NCBI RefSeq assembly: GCF_000385375.1
Contig: NZ_ARVV01000001.1
Location: forward strand, 124,001-188,000
DNA: 64,000 nucleotides
Direction of reading: 5' to 3'
Source of the DNA: Methyloversatilis discipulorum
GTDB lineage: Bacteria > Pseudomonadota > Gammaproteobacteria > Burkholderiales > Rhodocyclaceae
Notes under the pieces: generated by a model
Seen by the model: the letters and a program-made list of their open reading frames with translations, nothing else
Databases searched by the model: none
What the model was told of the DNA's origin: nothing
Position numbers and translations under genes: made by a program
In this document: in pieces, positions 44,992 through 53,256 of the stretch
How the letters are laid out: every line of letters starts with the position of its first letter
Position numbering within the stretch: the first letter of the stretch is position 1

Positions 44992-45534
44992 TCAGCCGCC
45001 GCGCGCACTGCGCGCCACCGCGGCCAGCCAGTGCAGCGCATCCTGAGTGTCCGGGCGCATCAGCAGGCGAAAAAGCGATGCCGCTCCACCGGGCGATGCA
45101 GCGCCGGCGGCGCGCGCCGACCCGTCGTTCAGGGCCTGAAGCAGCGTCAGCAGAGCGGAGCACTCCAGCCCGTCGTCGCGCGATGCCGCGCGCTCAAGAC
45201 GATCGAGCAGACGGGCCACGCCCGGACTGTTCAGCAGACGCAGCAGGCGCAGCGCACCGCCGGCGAGATCCGCAGCGTCGGACACCATGTCGGGCGTGAA
45301 GCCGTCCTCGAACAGTTCGAATAGCCGCTGCAGGCCGACTGCCTCCGGCGCGGCCGGCTCGTAGGCGCCGGTATGCCGCGCATCGTGCTGCCGCCAGGCG
45401 CGGATCGCGTCGGCGACCAGGCGATCGAGCGCGCCGCTTCGTGCCATATCCGCCAGCACGCACGGCGCCTCGATCAGTCCGGCGCGTTCGCACCAGTCCT
45501 CCAGCGCACGCCAGTCCTCTGCGCGGGCCGTCAC
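44992..45534 (-). CDS. DUF1641 protein associated with sulfide:quinone reductase
   Basis: 180 residues from a GTG start, all-helical, Leu/Ala-rich. The C-terminal part (LFRLLMRPDTQDALHWLAAVAR) matches the DUF1641 pattern. DUF1641 proteins often sit beside SQR-like flavoproteins or formate dehydrogenases; function unknown, perhaps membrane association or assembly. Its start overlaps the SQR stop by four bases (GTGA), giving coupling. Confidence 0.75.
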   Translation of the reverse strand: MTARAEDWRALEDWCERAGLIEAPCVLADMARSGALDRLVADAIRAWRQHDARHTGAYEPAAPEAVGLQRLFELFEDGFTPDMVSDAADLAGGALRLLRLLNSPGVARLLDRLERAASRDDGLECSALLTLLQALNDGSARAAGAASPGGAASLFRLLMRPDTQDALHWLAAVARSARGG

Positions 45535-46664
45535 GGAAAACCTCTCAGCGACGACCAGTAGAGACGGTGATAGAAGGTCTTCGCCATGTGCATCGCGCGG
45601 CTGGGCGCGTGCGGGCGCGGCGGTTCGGCGTAGTTGAAGGCGGCGTAGGTGGCGCGGTCACGGCTGGTTTCGATGAAGCACAACACCTTGCCGTCATAGC
45701 CATGGGTGTCGCCGCCGCCGCGTACGCGCGAGGCCAGGTTCGCGGCGATCACCTCGGCCTGGAAACGTGCCGTCGAGCCCGCCTTGCTCACCGGCAGATT
45801 GGTGGTGTCGCCGAGCACGAACACATCGTCGCGCCCCTGCATGGAGAGCAGCCGCCGATGCGTCGGCACCCAGCCGCGCGGACCCAGACCGCTGCGTTCG
45901 ATCGCCTCGGCGCCACGGTGCGGCGGAATGGCGATCAGCAGATCGTAGTCGACGCTCAGCCCCTCCTCGCTGTGCACCGCGCGCGTAGCGCCATCGACCG
46001 ACGCGATATTGAAGTAGGTCGCGCTGCGTACGCCGCGGCGGGCAAACTCGATGCGCGCCCATTCGGCGACGGCCTCGATCGAATGCAGGCGGCCGATCGG
46101 ATAGGTGTAGAGCAGATCGACGCGCGGCGCGATGCCACGTCGCACGAACAGCTCCTGCAGCAGGAAGGTCAGTTCCAGCGGTGCCATCGGGCATTTGTGT
46201 GGGACGCCGGTGGTGACGACGACGCGGCCACCGTCGAACGCCTGCAGTGCCTGTGCCAGCCTGAGTGCCGCAGCCTCGGTGTAGAAGCCGTGCGCATTTT
46301 CGGCCAGGCCCGGCACCTCTTCCGGTGTCACTCGCGAGCCGGTGGCGATGACCAGCCAGTCATAGCTGTAGGCATTGCCGCTGGCGCCCCGCACCTGCTT
46401 CGAGTCCGGCGCAAAGGCGACCACCTCGTCGATCAACAGCGCGATGCGCGGATCGAGCAGCGTGCGCTGGTCGCGATACAAGGCATCCACCGTGGTCTGT
46501 CCGAGTGCTAGATGCAGCAGGCCGGGCTGGTAGAGATGTCTTGGCGACGCCGAGAGCACCACCACATCCACCTCGCCGCGCTGCAGCTCCGGCGCCAGCA
46601 GCCTTGCCAGCCTGTTGGCCAGTATCGTGCCACCGATGCCGGCGCCGACGATCATGATGCGCAT
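45531..46664 (-). CDS. sqr: Sulfide:quinone oxidoreductase-like FAD protein
   Basis: 377 residues, two-dinucleotide-binding fold. N-terminal FAD site MIVGAGIGGTILANRLA, second motif DWLVIATGSRVTPEEVPGL, and C158 in VPHKCPMAPLELTFLL, one of the redox cysteines of SQR. The C-terminal FVLGDTTNLPVSKAGSTARFQA contacts FAD, followed by an amphipathic tail for membrane docking. Oxidises sulfide to polysulfide and passes electrons to quinone. It is well placed to take the sulfide made by MtoX. SQR subtype not assigned. Part of OmpW-TusA-SQR-DUF1641. Confidence 0.88.
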   Translation of the reverse strand: MRIMIVGAGIGGTILANRLARLLAPELQRGEVDVVVLSASPRHLYQPGLLHLALGQTTVDALYRDQRTLLDPRIALLIDEVVAFAPDSKQVRGASGNAYSYDWLVIATGSRVTPEEVPGLAENAHGFYTEAAALRLAQALQAFDGGRVVVTTGVPHKCPMAPLELTFLLQELFVRRGIAPRVDLLYTYPIGRLHSIEAVAEWARIEFARRGVRSATYFNIASVDGATRAVHSEEGLSVDYDLLIAIPPHRGAEAIERSGLGPRGWVPTHRRLLSMQGRDDVFVLGDTTNLPVSKAGSTARFQAEVIAANLASRVRGGGDTHGYDGKVLCFIETSRDRATYAAFNYAEPPRPHAPSRAMHMAKTFYHRLYWSSLRGFP

Positions 46665-46688
46665 GAAGTCCGCTCCTCCGGCATGGGC

Positions 46689-46946
46689 CTAGCCACGCGT
46701 CTTCTCGACCATGATGTGCAGAACCCCCCGCTCGCTGCGGGTAGACACGTGACGCTGACCCACCTTGGCCAGCCACTCGGGAATCTCCCGCGCCGAACCG
46801 GGGTCGTCTGCCAGCACCAGCAGGAACTCTCCGCGCCGCGCGTGCTTGAGCGCAACGATCAGTTCCATCAGCGCGCCCGGGCAATGGCTGCCGCGCGCAT
46901 CGACGACGACGGCCACGCCACCAGGCACTGGAGGGTCATCCTGCAT
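46689..46946 (-). CDS. TusA-like sulfur carrier protein
   Basis: 85 residues. The TusA/SirA persulfide cysteine is C22 in DARGSHCPGALMELIVAL; the family motif CPxP reads CPGA here. The C-terminal beta strands (GVLHIMVEKTRG) fit. TusA-like proteins near SQR or sox genes carry persulfide sulfur between enzymes. It lies 24 bases before sqr and 15 after ompW in one operon. Confidence 0.85.
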   Translation of the reverse strand: MQDDPPVPGGVAVVVDARGSHCPGALMELIVALKHARRGEFLLVLADDPGSAREIPEWLAKVGQRHVSTRSERGVLHIMVEKTRG

Positions 46947-46961
46947 GGCCGCCGTCGCCGC

Positions 46962-47558
46962 TCAGAAGCGCATGCCGAATGCAAGGCTGAACACGTCGGG
47001 ATCGAGACCGATGCGTTCCACACGGGCGGGCGCTCCGGAGAAGCGCACGTCGGTTTCGAGGTAGAACTTCTTGTAGTCCAGGTTGATGAACCAGCGCTCC
47101 GACACCGACCAGCTGACACCTGCCTGCAGCACGAGACCGGTATCGGACTTGAAGCGGGCGAGCTGGTCGAAGACCGGTCCTTCCTGGTCGAAGAACAGCG
47201 TGTGGTGGACGCCGACGCCGACATAGGGACGGAAGCGCCCTTCAGGCAGGAAATGCCATTGCGCCACCAGGTTCAGCGGCGCCATCGAAGCCCGGCCCAG
47301 CGTGGCACCGCCGAGGCTGAAGCGGTGACGCGCAATGCCGGCCGCGGTATTCAGCGCGATCTGACGGGTCAGGAAATAGCTTGCGTTGATCACCGGCGTC
47401 ACCCGGTCCGATGCGTCGACGCCCAGCACCGGTGAATCCATGTCCGCGTTGACCGACATCAGTCCCAGACTGAGCTCCCAGTCACCTGCCGCCGCCTGCA
47501 CCGCCACCGGCAGCGCAAGTGCGAATACCGTCACCGTCCGCTTGAGTACACGGCTCAT
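46962..47558 (-). CDS. OmpW family outer-membrane protein
   Basis: 198 residues. Signal peptide MSRVLKRTVTVFALALPVAVQA, then an eight-stranded barrel: GDWELSLGLMSVNADMDSPVL, NASYFLTRQIALNTAAGIARH, PLNLVAQWHFLPEGRFRPYVGVGVHHTLFF, and final SLAFGMRF ending in aromatic Phe. OmpW forms a narrow channel for small hydrophobic molecules. As first gene of the sulfide operon it could admit thiols or sulfides; this is inference. The start at 47558 has GGAGGAAG upstream; the frame to 47972 is an extension without meaning. Confidence 0.88.
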   Translation of the reverse strand: MSRVLKRTVTVFALALPVAVQAAAGDWELSLGLMSVNADMDSPVLGVDASDRVTPVINASYFLTRQIALNTAAGIARHRFSLGGATLGRASMAPLNLVAQWHFLPEGRFRPYVGVGVHHTLFFDQEGPVFDQLARFKSDTGLVLQAGVSWSVSERWFINLDYKKFYLETDVRFSGAPARVERIGLDPDVFSLAFGMRF

Positions 47559-47749
47559 TCTTCTTCCTCCTTGTCCTTGTTGTGGGCATGACTGCCTTGT
47601 TGTCCGTCGTGCGTGCACCGCTGCGGGCGCATCGCATGACAGCGACAGTTCTACGCGGCGAGGAGGGCGGGGAAAATCCGGACGAGCACGCCCGGTATCG
47701 AGGGTTTCTACCCGGTCAATAGCGGGGTCGCGGCCGACGCGCGGACATG

Positions 47750-47784
47750 AAAAAAGGGCGGCTCCCCTTGTCGGAGAGCCGCCC
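47750..47784 (-). terminator. Rho-independent terminator of the cytochrome-soxF operon
   Basis: Stem GGGCGGCTC / GAGCCGCCC (47756-47764 and 47776-47784) with an 11-base loop. On the minus strand it is followed directly by TTTTTT. It lies 22 bases past the soxF stop, a textbook intrinsic terminator that separates this operon from the OmpW-SQR operon. Confidence 0.92.
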
Positions 47785-47805
47785 TGGGCGGAAAAGACGG
47801 CGCGA

Positions 47806-49077
47806 TCAGACCAGCATGTCGGCCCAGATGTTCTTCGCCCAGGCAAGCGCGAACTTGCCTTCCATCTCGGTCGGGCCCGCGGACAGGCCGCCGGCGCCCT
47901 TGACCGGCTGCACCTGCTTGGTGGCCGGGTCGTAGGCGTGCACCGACGCCACGTGTACGACGTTGGTCGCATCGACGAAGCTGTAGCAGGTGTTCATCAC
48001 CAGTGGCGAGTCCGACGGCGGCTGGCCCGCCATCAGGTTCACGATGGCGGCGGCAGCGAGCTTCGCGTGCTGGTTCGCCATATGGCCCGACTTCGGCATG
48101 GTCGGCGCCGGGAAGATGGCGTCGCCGAGCACGTGGATGTTCGGCGTGCTGGTCGATTCCATCGTCAGCCAGTTGATGTCCACCCAGCGGTTGTTGATCA
48201 GCTTCAGCCCCGATTTCGCGGCGATGTCGCCGGCGCGCTGCGGCGGCACCACGTTGAGCACGTCCGCCTTCACCTGATCGAACTCGAGGATGGCCGTACG
48301 GTTGCCGGCATCGACGTCGCGCAGCTCGCTCTGCGGGCGGTACTCGATGATGTCCTTGTAGTTGTCGGCCCAGGCCTTCAGGAACAGGCCCTTCTTCGAC
48401 ACGATCTCCTCGTTGGCATCGAGCACCAGCACCTTGGACTTCGGCTTCTTCGTCTTGAAGTAGTGCGCCACCATGCAGGCTCGCTCGTACGGTCCGGGCG
48501 GGCAGCGATAGGGCGCCTTCGGAATGGTCATCGCGAAAACGCCACCATCCGGCATCGCTTCGAGCTGCTTGCGCAGCGCCACCGTCTGCGGACCGGCCTT
48601 CCAGGCGTGCAGGATGGCCTGCTGCGCTGCGGCCGACTGCAGCCCGGGGAGCCCGTCGTACATGAAGTCCACGCCCGGCGACAGCACCAGCCTGTCGTAA
48701 GCGAGGTCGCCGCCCTTGGCGAGCTTGACCACGCGCTTGTCGGCATCGACCGCGGTCACTTCGTCCTGCACCACCTTGATGCCGTACTTGGCCAGACCTT
48801 CGTAGCCCACCGTGATGTCCGACAGCTGCTTCTCGCCAGCCAGCACCAGATTGGAGATCGGGCACGAAACGAAGGCGGCGTTGCGCTCGACCAGCGTCAC
48901 GCGGATGCCGCCATTGCTCCACATCGAAATGTACTTGGCTGCAGTGGCGCCGCCGTAGCCGCCACCGACCACCACCACGTGACCCTTGCCCTTGCCGGCA
49001 CCGGCGCAACCGTAGAGCGCCGCCATGGCCGACACGCCCAGCGTGCCCTGTATGAAACCGCGACGTCCGATGCTCAT
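47806..49077 (-). CDS. soxF: SoxF/FccB-like sulfide dehydrogenase flavoprotein subunit
   Basis: 423 residues. A twin-arginine signal (GRRGFIQGTLGVSAMAALYGC) is followed by FAD motif VVVVGGGYGGATAAKYI, VLSPGVDFMYDGLPG and redox cysteine regions NAAFVSCPISNLVL, YRCPPGPYERACM and NTCYSFVD. The C-terminus is the FCSD flavin-binding domain. With its cytochrome partner it oxidises sulfide in the periplasm and reduces cytochrome c. Its ATG overlaps the cytochrome stop (ATGA). Divergent from soxR and the main sox operon. Confidence 0.92.
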   Translation of the reverse strand: MSIGRRGFIQGTLGVSAMAALYGCAGAGKGKGHVVVVGGGYGGATAAKYISMWSNGGIRVTLVERNAAFVSCPISNLVLAGEKQLSDITVGYEGLAKYGIKVVQDEVTAVDADKRVVKLAKGGDLAYDRLVLSPGVDFMYDGLPGLQSAAAQQAILHAWKAGPQTVALRKQLEAMPDGGVFAMTIPKAPYRCPPGPYERACMVAHYFKTKKPKSKVLVLDANEEIVSKKGLFLKAWADNYKDIIEYRPQSELRDVDAGNRTAILEFDQVKADVLNVVPPQRAGDIAAKSGLKLINNRWVDINWLTMESTSTPNIHVLGDAIFPAPTMPKSGHMANQHAKLAAAAIVNLMAGQPPSDSPLVMNTCYSFVDATNVVHVASVHAYDPATKQVQPVKGAGGLSAGPTEMEGKFALAWAKNIWADMLV

Positions 49078-49394
49078 TTGCCACCTCCGGTCGGCGTGCG
49101 CGACGAGAAATAGTCCGCGATCAGTTCGAGCTGAGCCTCGGTATAGCCCTTCGAGATCTGGTGCATGATGGTTGCCGGCTTCTCGCCGTTGCGGAAAGCC
49201 TTCAGCGAATTGAGCATCTTGCCCTTGGGCATGCCCGCCAGCACTTCCATGCCACCGACGCTGTTGCCGTCGGTGCCGTGGCAGTTGGCACAGGTTGCCG
49301 CAAGATTGCGGCCGAGATTCGGATCCGCCGCGTACACCGCCGTCGCGCTCAGCGACAGCAGTGCCAGAGTCAGCCCTGGCAATGTCTTGTTCAA
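49074..49394 (-). CDS. Monohaem cytochrome c subunit for the flavoprotein (SoxE/FccA-like)
   Basis: 106 residues if translation starts at the TTG at 49394. That codon has a perfect AGGAGG (CCTCCT on the plus strand, 49404-49409) about ten bases upstream and gives the signal peptide (M)NKTLPGLTLALLSLSATAVYA. No ATG would give a sensible signal; the long frame to 49550 crosses the promoter. One haem site CANCH near residue 35 and a distal Met in the KPATIMHQISKGYTEAQLELIADYF tail. It would accept electrons from the SoxF-like protein. Usual FccA proteins have two haems; this one has one. Confidence 0.87.
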   Translation of the reverse strand: MNKTLPGLTLALLSLSATAVYAADPNLGRNLAATCANCHGTDGNSVGGMEVLAGMPKGKMLNSLKAFRNGEKPATIMHQISKGYTEAQLELIADYFSSRTPTGGGK

Positions 49395-49526
49395 GATTCT
49401 TTTCCTCCTCGGTATCTGCACTGGGGTTCCATTGCGTCCGTTCTGGCGCAGGCGCTCGTTGCGGACTATCGACACGCTAGACAAAAAAACGCGCACCCTC
49501 AAGTCAAAAGATCGATAAATTTTTTC

Positions 49527-49555
49527 TTGCAGATATGCGCAATCGCGCATATGCT
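49527..49555 (+). promoter_or_regulatory. soxR promoter with an embedded SoxR operator
   Basis: A -35 TTGCAG (49527-49532), exact 17-base spacer and -10 TATGCT (49550-49555). The perfect inverted repeat ATATGCGC-AATC-GCGCATAT (49533-49552) fills the spacer and enters the -10. It lies 30-49 bases before the soxR ATG and on the path of the divergent cytochrome-soxF promoter. An ArsR-type repressor bound here would block soxR, probably soxC onward, and perhaps the divergent pair. Inferred from sequence only. Confidence 0.75.
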
Positions 49556-49581
49556 CAATTCAAACGATATGAGGAGCAGCG

Positions 49582-49959
49582 ATGGAACACGATCCGGAGC
49601 TGGACAAGGTATTCGAGTCGGTGGCCGATTACTTCGGATTGCTGGCCGAGCCGGCAAGGCTGAAAATCCTGCACTGCCTGTGCGATGGCGAGCGCTCTGT
49701 CGCCGACGTCGTCAGCCAGTCCGGTCTGAGCCAGACCAACACGTCCCGCCATCTCAACATGCTGTACCGCGCCGGCATCGTCGGCCGCCGCAAGGACGGC
49801 AGCATGGTCTTCTACAAGCTGATCGACCCCAACTTCCCGTCGATCTGCCGCACCGTCTGCATCCAGATCGCGTCGGGCAGCGCGCTCAATCTGCCCAGCA
49901 AACCCAGCAAGGCCTCGCTGAAGAAGGTCGGCCGCGCGCTCGAGATCGCGTCCGAATAG
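49582..49959 (+). CDS. soxR: SoxR, ArsR-family repressor of sox genes
   Basis: 125 residues. Winged HTH at about 15-85: YFGLLAEPARLKILHCLCDGERSVADVVSQSGLSQTNTSRHLNMLY. Cysteines sit in LHCLCDG and PSICRTVCIQI, where sox-type ArsR regulators use a cysteine pair to sense sulfane sulfur. This is the thiosulfate SoxR, not the MerR-type superoxide regulator of the same name. GAGGAG precedes the ATG. Followed after 13 bases by soxC. Confidence 0.92.
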   Translation: MEHDPELDKVFESVADYFGLLAEPARLKILHCLCDGERSVADVVSQSGLSQTNTSRHLNMLYRAGIVGRRKDGSMVFYKLIDPNFPSICRTVCIQIASGSALNLPSKPSKASLKKVGRALEIASE

Positions 49960-49972
49960 TCACGGAGAAGAC

Positions 49973-51304
49973 ATGTCCCAGCCACCCGTCCGTCCGGGGC
50001 GCATCCGTCGCGCACCCGAAGGCTTTCTTACACCTGAACAGATAGGCGAGGTCGCCGCCGGTCGGCGCGATTTCCTGCGCAACGCGTTCGTCGCCGCGAC
50101 TGCGGTGGCGGCCGGCACCGGTGTCGCACGCGCCGCCGAGGGCGACCCGGCCATCCTGACGCTGCCCGAGCACAGCACCACGCTGGGCCGCCCGGTGGCC
50201 GAGCGGCCTTACGGCACACCGTCGCAGTATGAATCCGGGTTGAAGCGCCGCGAGAGCCCGGGCCTGACCCGGGTCGCCGCCGCCTCGGTGTCGTTCGCGC
50301 CGCTGCAGGGCCTGTTCGGCATCATCACGCCGTCCGGCCTGCACTTCGAACGCCATCACCAGGGCTGGCACGACATCGACCCGGCCCGTCACCGCCTGAT
50401 GGTGAATGGTCTGGTGAAGGAAGCCCGCGTCTACACGATGGACGACCTGATGCGTCTGCCCTCGGTGTCGCGCATCCACTTCATCGAGTGCGGTGCCAAT
50501 ACCGGCATGGAATGGGGCAATGTTGCGGTGCCCACCGTGCAGTACACGCACGGCATGCTGTCCTGTTCGGAATTCACCGGTGTGCCGCTGTCCGTGCTGC
50601 TCGACGACTGCGGCATCGACATGAAGCGTGCGAAGTTCGTGCTGGCCGAAGGCGCCGACGGTTCGAGCATGACGCGCACCATCCCGCTCGACCGCGCGCT
50701 CGACGATGTGCTCGTCGCATGGGGTCAGAACGGCGAAATGCTGCGTCCGGAGAACGGCTACCCGCTGCGCCTGGTGGTGCCGGGCATTCAGGGCGTGTCC
50801 TGGGTGAAGTGGCTGCGCCGCATCGAAGTGGGCGACAAGCCGTGGGCGGCGAAGGACGAAGCCATCCACTACATCGACCTGCTGCCGGATGGCACCCACC
50901 GCCAGTACACGTCGATCCAGGAGTGCAAGTCGGTCATCACCACGCCGTCGGGCGGGCAGACCCTGCTCGACCGCGGCTTCCACAACATCTCCGGCCTCGC
51001 CTGGTCGGGCCGCGGCAAGATCAAGCGGGTGGATGTATCGACCGACGGCGGCCGCAACTGGCGCACCGCCCGGCTGGAAACACCGGTGCTGTCGAAGGCG
51101 CTCACCCGCTTCAACATCGACTGGGTGTGGGACGGCAGTCCGGCCATCCTGCAGTCGCGCGCGATGGACGACACCGGCTATGTGCAGCCGAACTACGCGC
51201 AACTGCGCGAGGTGCGCGGCACGCGCTCGATCTATCACAACAACGCCATCCAGTCGTGGAAGCTGGCGGAAAGCGGAGACGTGAGCAATGTCCAGGTTTA
51301 CTGA
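49973..51304 (+). CDS. soxC: Sulfane dehydrogenase molybdenum subunit SoxC
   Basis: 443 residues. A twin-arginine region (GRRDFLRNAFVAATAVAAG) fits export of a folded molybdoenzyme. The sulfite-oxidase domain has the molybdenum-ligand Cys C173 in FIECGANTGMEWG, and the C-terminal dimerisation domain includes VDVSTDGGRNWRTARLE. With SoxD it takes six electrons from the SoxY-bound sulfane sulfur, so thiosulfate can be fully oxidised to sulfate without sulfur globules. Overlaps soxD by 17 bases. Confidence 0.96.
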   Translation: MSQPPVRPGRIRRAPEGFLTPEQIGEVAAGRRDFLRNAFVAATAVAAGTGVARAAEGDPAILTLPEHSTTLGRPVAERPYGTPSQYESGLKRRESPGLTRVAAASVSFAPLQGLFGIITPSGLHFERHHQGWHDIDPARHRLMVNGLVKEARVYTMDDLMRLPSVSRIHFIECGANTGMEWGNVAVPTVQYTHGMLSCSEFTGVPLSVLLDDCGIDMKRAKFVLAEGADGSSMTRTIPLDRALDDVLVAWGQNGEMLRPENGYPLRLVVPGIQGVSWVKWLRRIEVGDKPWAAKDEAIHYIDLLPDGTHRQYTSIQECKSVITTPSGGQTLLDRGFHNISGLAWSGRGKIKRVDVSTDGGRNWRTARLETPVLSKALTRFNIDWVWDGSPAILQSRAMDDTGYVQPNYAQLREVRGTRSIYHNNAIQSWKLAESGDVSNVQVY

Positions 51305-52307
51305 ACTCGCCCTCGCTGCCGCACTCGCACTGAGCGCGGGCGCCACCCTTGCCGCCGGCAAGTACGAAGGCATCGGTCGCAGCGCTACGCCGGCCGAGGT
51401 GAAGGCCTGGGATATCGACGTACGCCCCGACTTCACCGGTCTGCCGCCCGGTTCCGGCTCGGTCGATCGTGGCATGGAGGTGTGGGAGAGCAAGTGCGCC
51501 TCCTGTCACGGTACCTTCGGCGAGAGCAACGAGGTGTTCACGCCCATCGTCGGCGGTACGACGAAGGAAGACATCGAGAAGGGCCGCGTCGGCGCCTATA
51601 TCCGCGGTGACGCGCCGCAGCGCACGACGCTGATGAAAGTGGCCACCGTATCCACGCTGTGGGATTACATTCACCGTGCGATGCCGTGGAATGCACCGAA
51701 GTCGCTCAGCGCCGATGACACCTACGCCGTGCTCGCCTACATCCTGAATCTGGGTGAGATCGTGCCGGCCGATTATGTGCTGTCGGACAAGAACATCGCC
51801 GACGTACAGAAGCGCATGCCCAACCGCAACGGCATGACGACGAAGCACGGGCTGTGGGACGTCAAAGGCAAGCCGGACGTGAAGAACGTCGCCTGCATGA
51901 AGAACTGCAAGACGCAGATCACTCTGGGTTCCAGCCTGCCCGACTACGCCCGCGATGCGCACGGCAATCTGGCCGAGCAGAACCGTGTGGTCGGCCCGGT
52001 GCGCGGCCAGAAGACCGGCGCTGCTGCAGCGCCCGCCGCCAAGCCGCATCCGGCGCTCGAGCTGATGAAGAAGCACGGCTGCAGCGGCTGCCACGGTGTC
52101 GGCAGCAAGATACTCGGCCCAGCCTTCCGCGACGTTGCGCAGCGCTACAAGGACGACAAGGGTGCAGAATCCGGTCTCGCTGCCCGCATCAGGAACGGCG
52201 GCAGCGGCGCCTGGGGCGACGTCCCGATGCCGCCGCAAGCGCAGGTCAGCGATGCCGACGTCAGCGCGTTGGTGAAATGGATCTTGTCGGGTTCGCCCGA
52301 AAACTGA
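51288..52307 (+). CDS. soxD: SoxD dihaem cytochrome c
   Basis: 339 residues. Sec signal (1-24), haem 1 at C70-ASCH-74, a CMKNCK element in the middle, then an Ala/Pro linker (AAAAPAAKPHPAL) and haem 2 at C265-SGCH-269. This two-domain layout fits SoxD, partner of SoxC. Starts within soxC; soxY follows 11 bases after its stop. Confidence 0.94.
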   Translation: MSRFTELALAAALALSAGATLAAGKYEGIGRSATPAEVKAWDIDVRPDFTGLPPGSGSVDRGMEVWESKCASCHGTFGESNEVFTPIVGGTTKEDIEKGRVGAYIRGDAPQRTTLMKVATVSTLWDYIHRAMPWNAPKSLSADDTYAVLAYILNLGEIVPADYVLSDKNIADVQKRMPNRNGMTTKHGLWDVKGKPDVKNVACMKNCKTQITLGSSLPDYARDAHGNLAEQNRVVGPVRGQKTGAAAAPAAKPHPALELMKKHGCSGCHGVGSKILGPAFRDVAQRYKDDKGAESGLAARIRNGGSGAWGDVPMPPQAQVSDADVSALVKWILSGSPEN

Positions 52308-52318
52308 GGAGGAAGTAG

Positions 52319-52786
52319 ATGAACTCGCAGCGAAGAGAAGCCCTGAAGTCCGGGGGCGCACTGGGCCTGTTCGGCGTGCTGGTTGCCGCCGGTCTGATCA
52401 CGCCGGAAGTGGCGCAGGCAGCATGGGACAAGGCGGCATTCGACGCCAAGACGATGGACGACGCGCTCAAGGCGCTCGGCGCAGGCAAACCGGCCGACTC
52501 GAAGGACGTGCAGATCAATGCGCCCGACATCGCCGAGAACGGCGCCGTCGTGCCGGTCGCCGTCAAGAGCACGCTGCCGGGCACCGAGTTCATCGCCATC
52601 CTGATCGAGAAGAACCCGAGCATGCTGGCCGCCAGCTTCACGCTGCCCGAGGGCACGGCCGCCGACGTCAGCACGCGCGTCAAGATGGGTCAGACCTCGA
52701 ACGTGTTCGCGCTGGTCAAGGCCGGTGGCAGCTTCTACATGACCACCAAGGAAATCAAGGTGACGCTGGGCGGCTGCGGCGGCTGA
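52319..52786 (+). CDS. soxY: SoxY sulfur carrier subunit
   Basis: 155 residues. Twin-arginine signal (QRREALKSGGALGLFGVLVAAG), an immunoglobulin-like domain, and the C-terminal swinging arm GGCGG with carrier cysteine C153. Intermediates of thiosulfate oxidation stay bound to this cysteine. AGGAGGAAG precedes the ATG. Exported with SoxZ. Confidence 0.97.
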   Translation: MNSQRREALKSGGALGLFGVLVAAGLITPEVAQAAWDKAAFDAKTMDDALKALGAGKPADSKDVQINAPDIAENGAVVPVAVKSTLPGTEFIAILIEKNPSMLAASFTLPEGTAADVSTRVKMGQTSNVFALVKAGGSFYMTTKEIKVTLGGCGG

Positions 52787-52829
52787 GCCCCCGGACTTCC
52801 CCGACACCCGTACATTCAAGGAGCAAGAC

Positions 52830-53144
52830 ATGGCAGCAGGTCCGATGCGCATCCGCGCCGCCAGCAATGGCACCGAAACCGAAGTGAAGATCCTGATGAG
52901 CCACGACATGGAAACCGGCCAGCGCAAGGACGCGTCCGGTGCCCTGATCCCGGCGCACCACATCACCGAAATCACCGCCACCCACAATGGCCGCGTCGTG
53001 CTGGCCGGCCAGTTCGGCCCGGCGGTATCGAAGAACCCCTATCTGCAGTTCAAGTTCAAGGGCGGTGCCAAGGGCGACAAGGTGAGCGTGAGCTGGGTGG
53101 ACAACAAGGGCGAGAAGCGCACCGACGAAGTCGTCGTGTCCTGA
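52830..53144 (+). CDS. soxZ: SoxZ, SoxY partner
   Basis: 104 residues without a signal, exported by piggyback on SoxY. Family phrases include MRIRAASNGTETEVKILMSHDMETGQRKD, PAHHITEITATHNGRVVLAGQFGPAVSKNPY and FKFKGGAKGDKVSVSWVDNKGE. Forms the SoxYZ heterodimer. AAGGAG precedes the ATG, 43 bases after soxY. Confidence 0.97.
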   Translation: MAAGPMRIRAASNGTETEVKILMSHDMETGQRKDASGALIPAHHITEITATHNGRVVLAGQFGPAVSKNPYLQFKFKGGAKGDKVSVSWVDNKGEKRTDEVVVS

Positions 53145-53256
53145 CGCCCCGGCCGGCGTGCAGCGCCGGAGCACTCCACCAAAGAGACAGGACGACCTCA
53201 CGAAGGTCAGTCCCGCACACAGTCGAGTCATCACACGCAGGACTGGAGGAAGAGAT

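Noticed and set aside
49582..49959. MerR-type superoxide regulator SoxR
   Set aside because: The product is an ArsR-fold protein next to soxC; the shared name refers to a different regulator.
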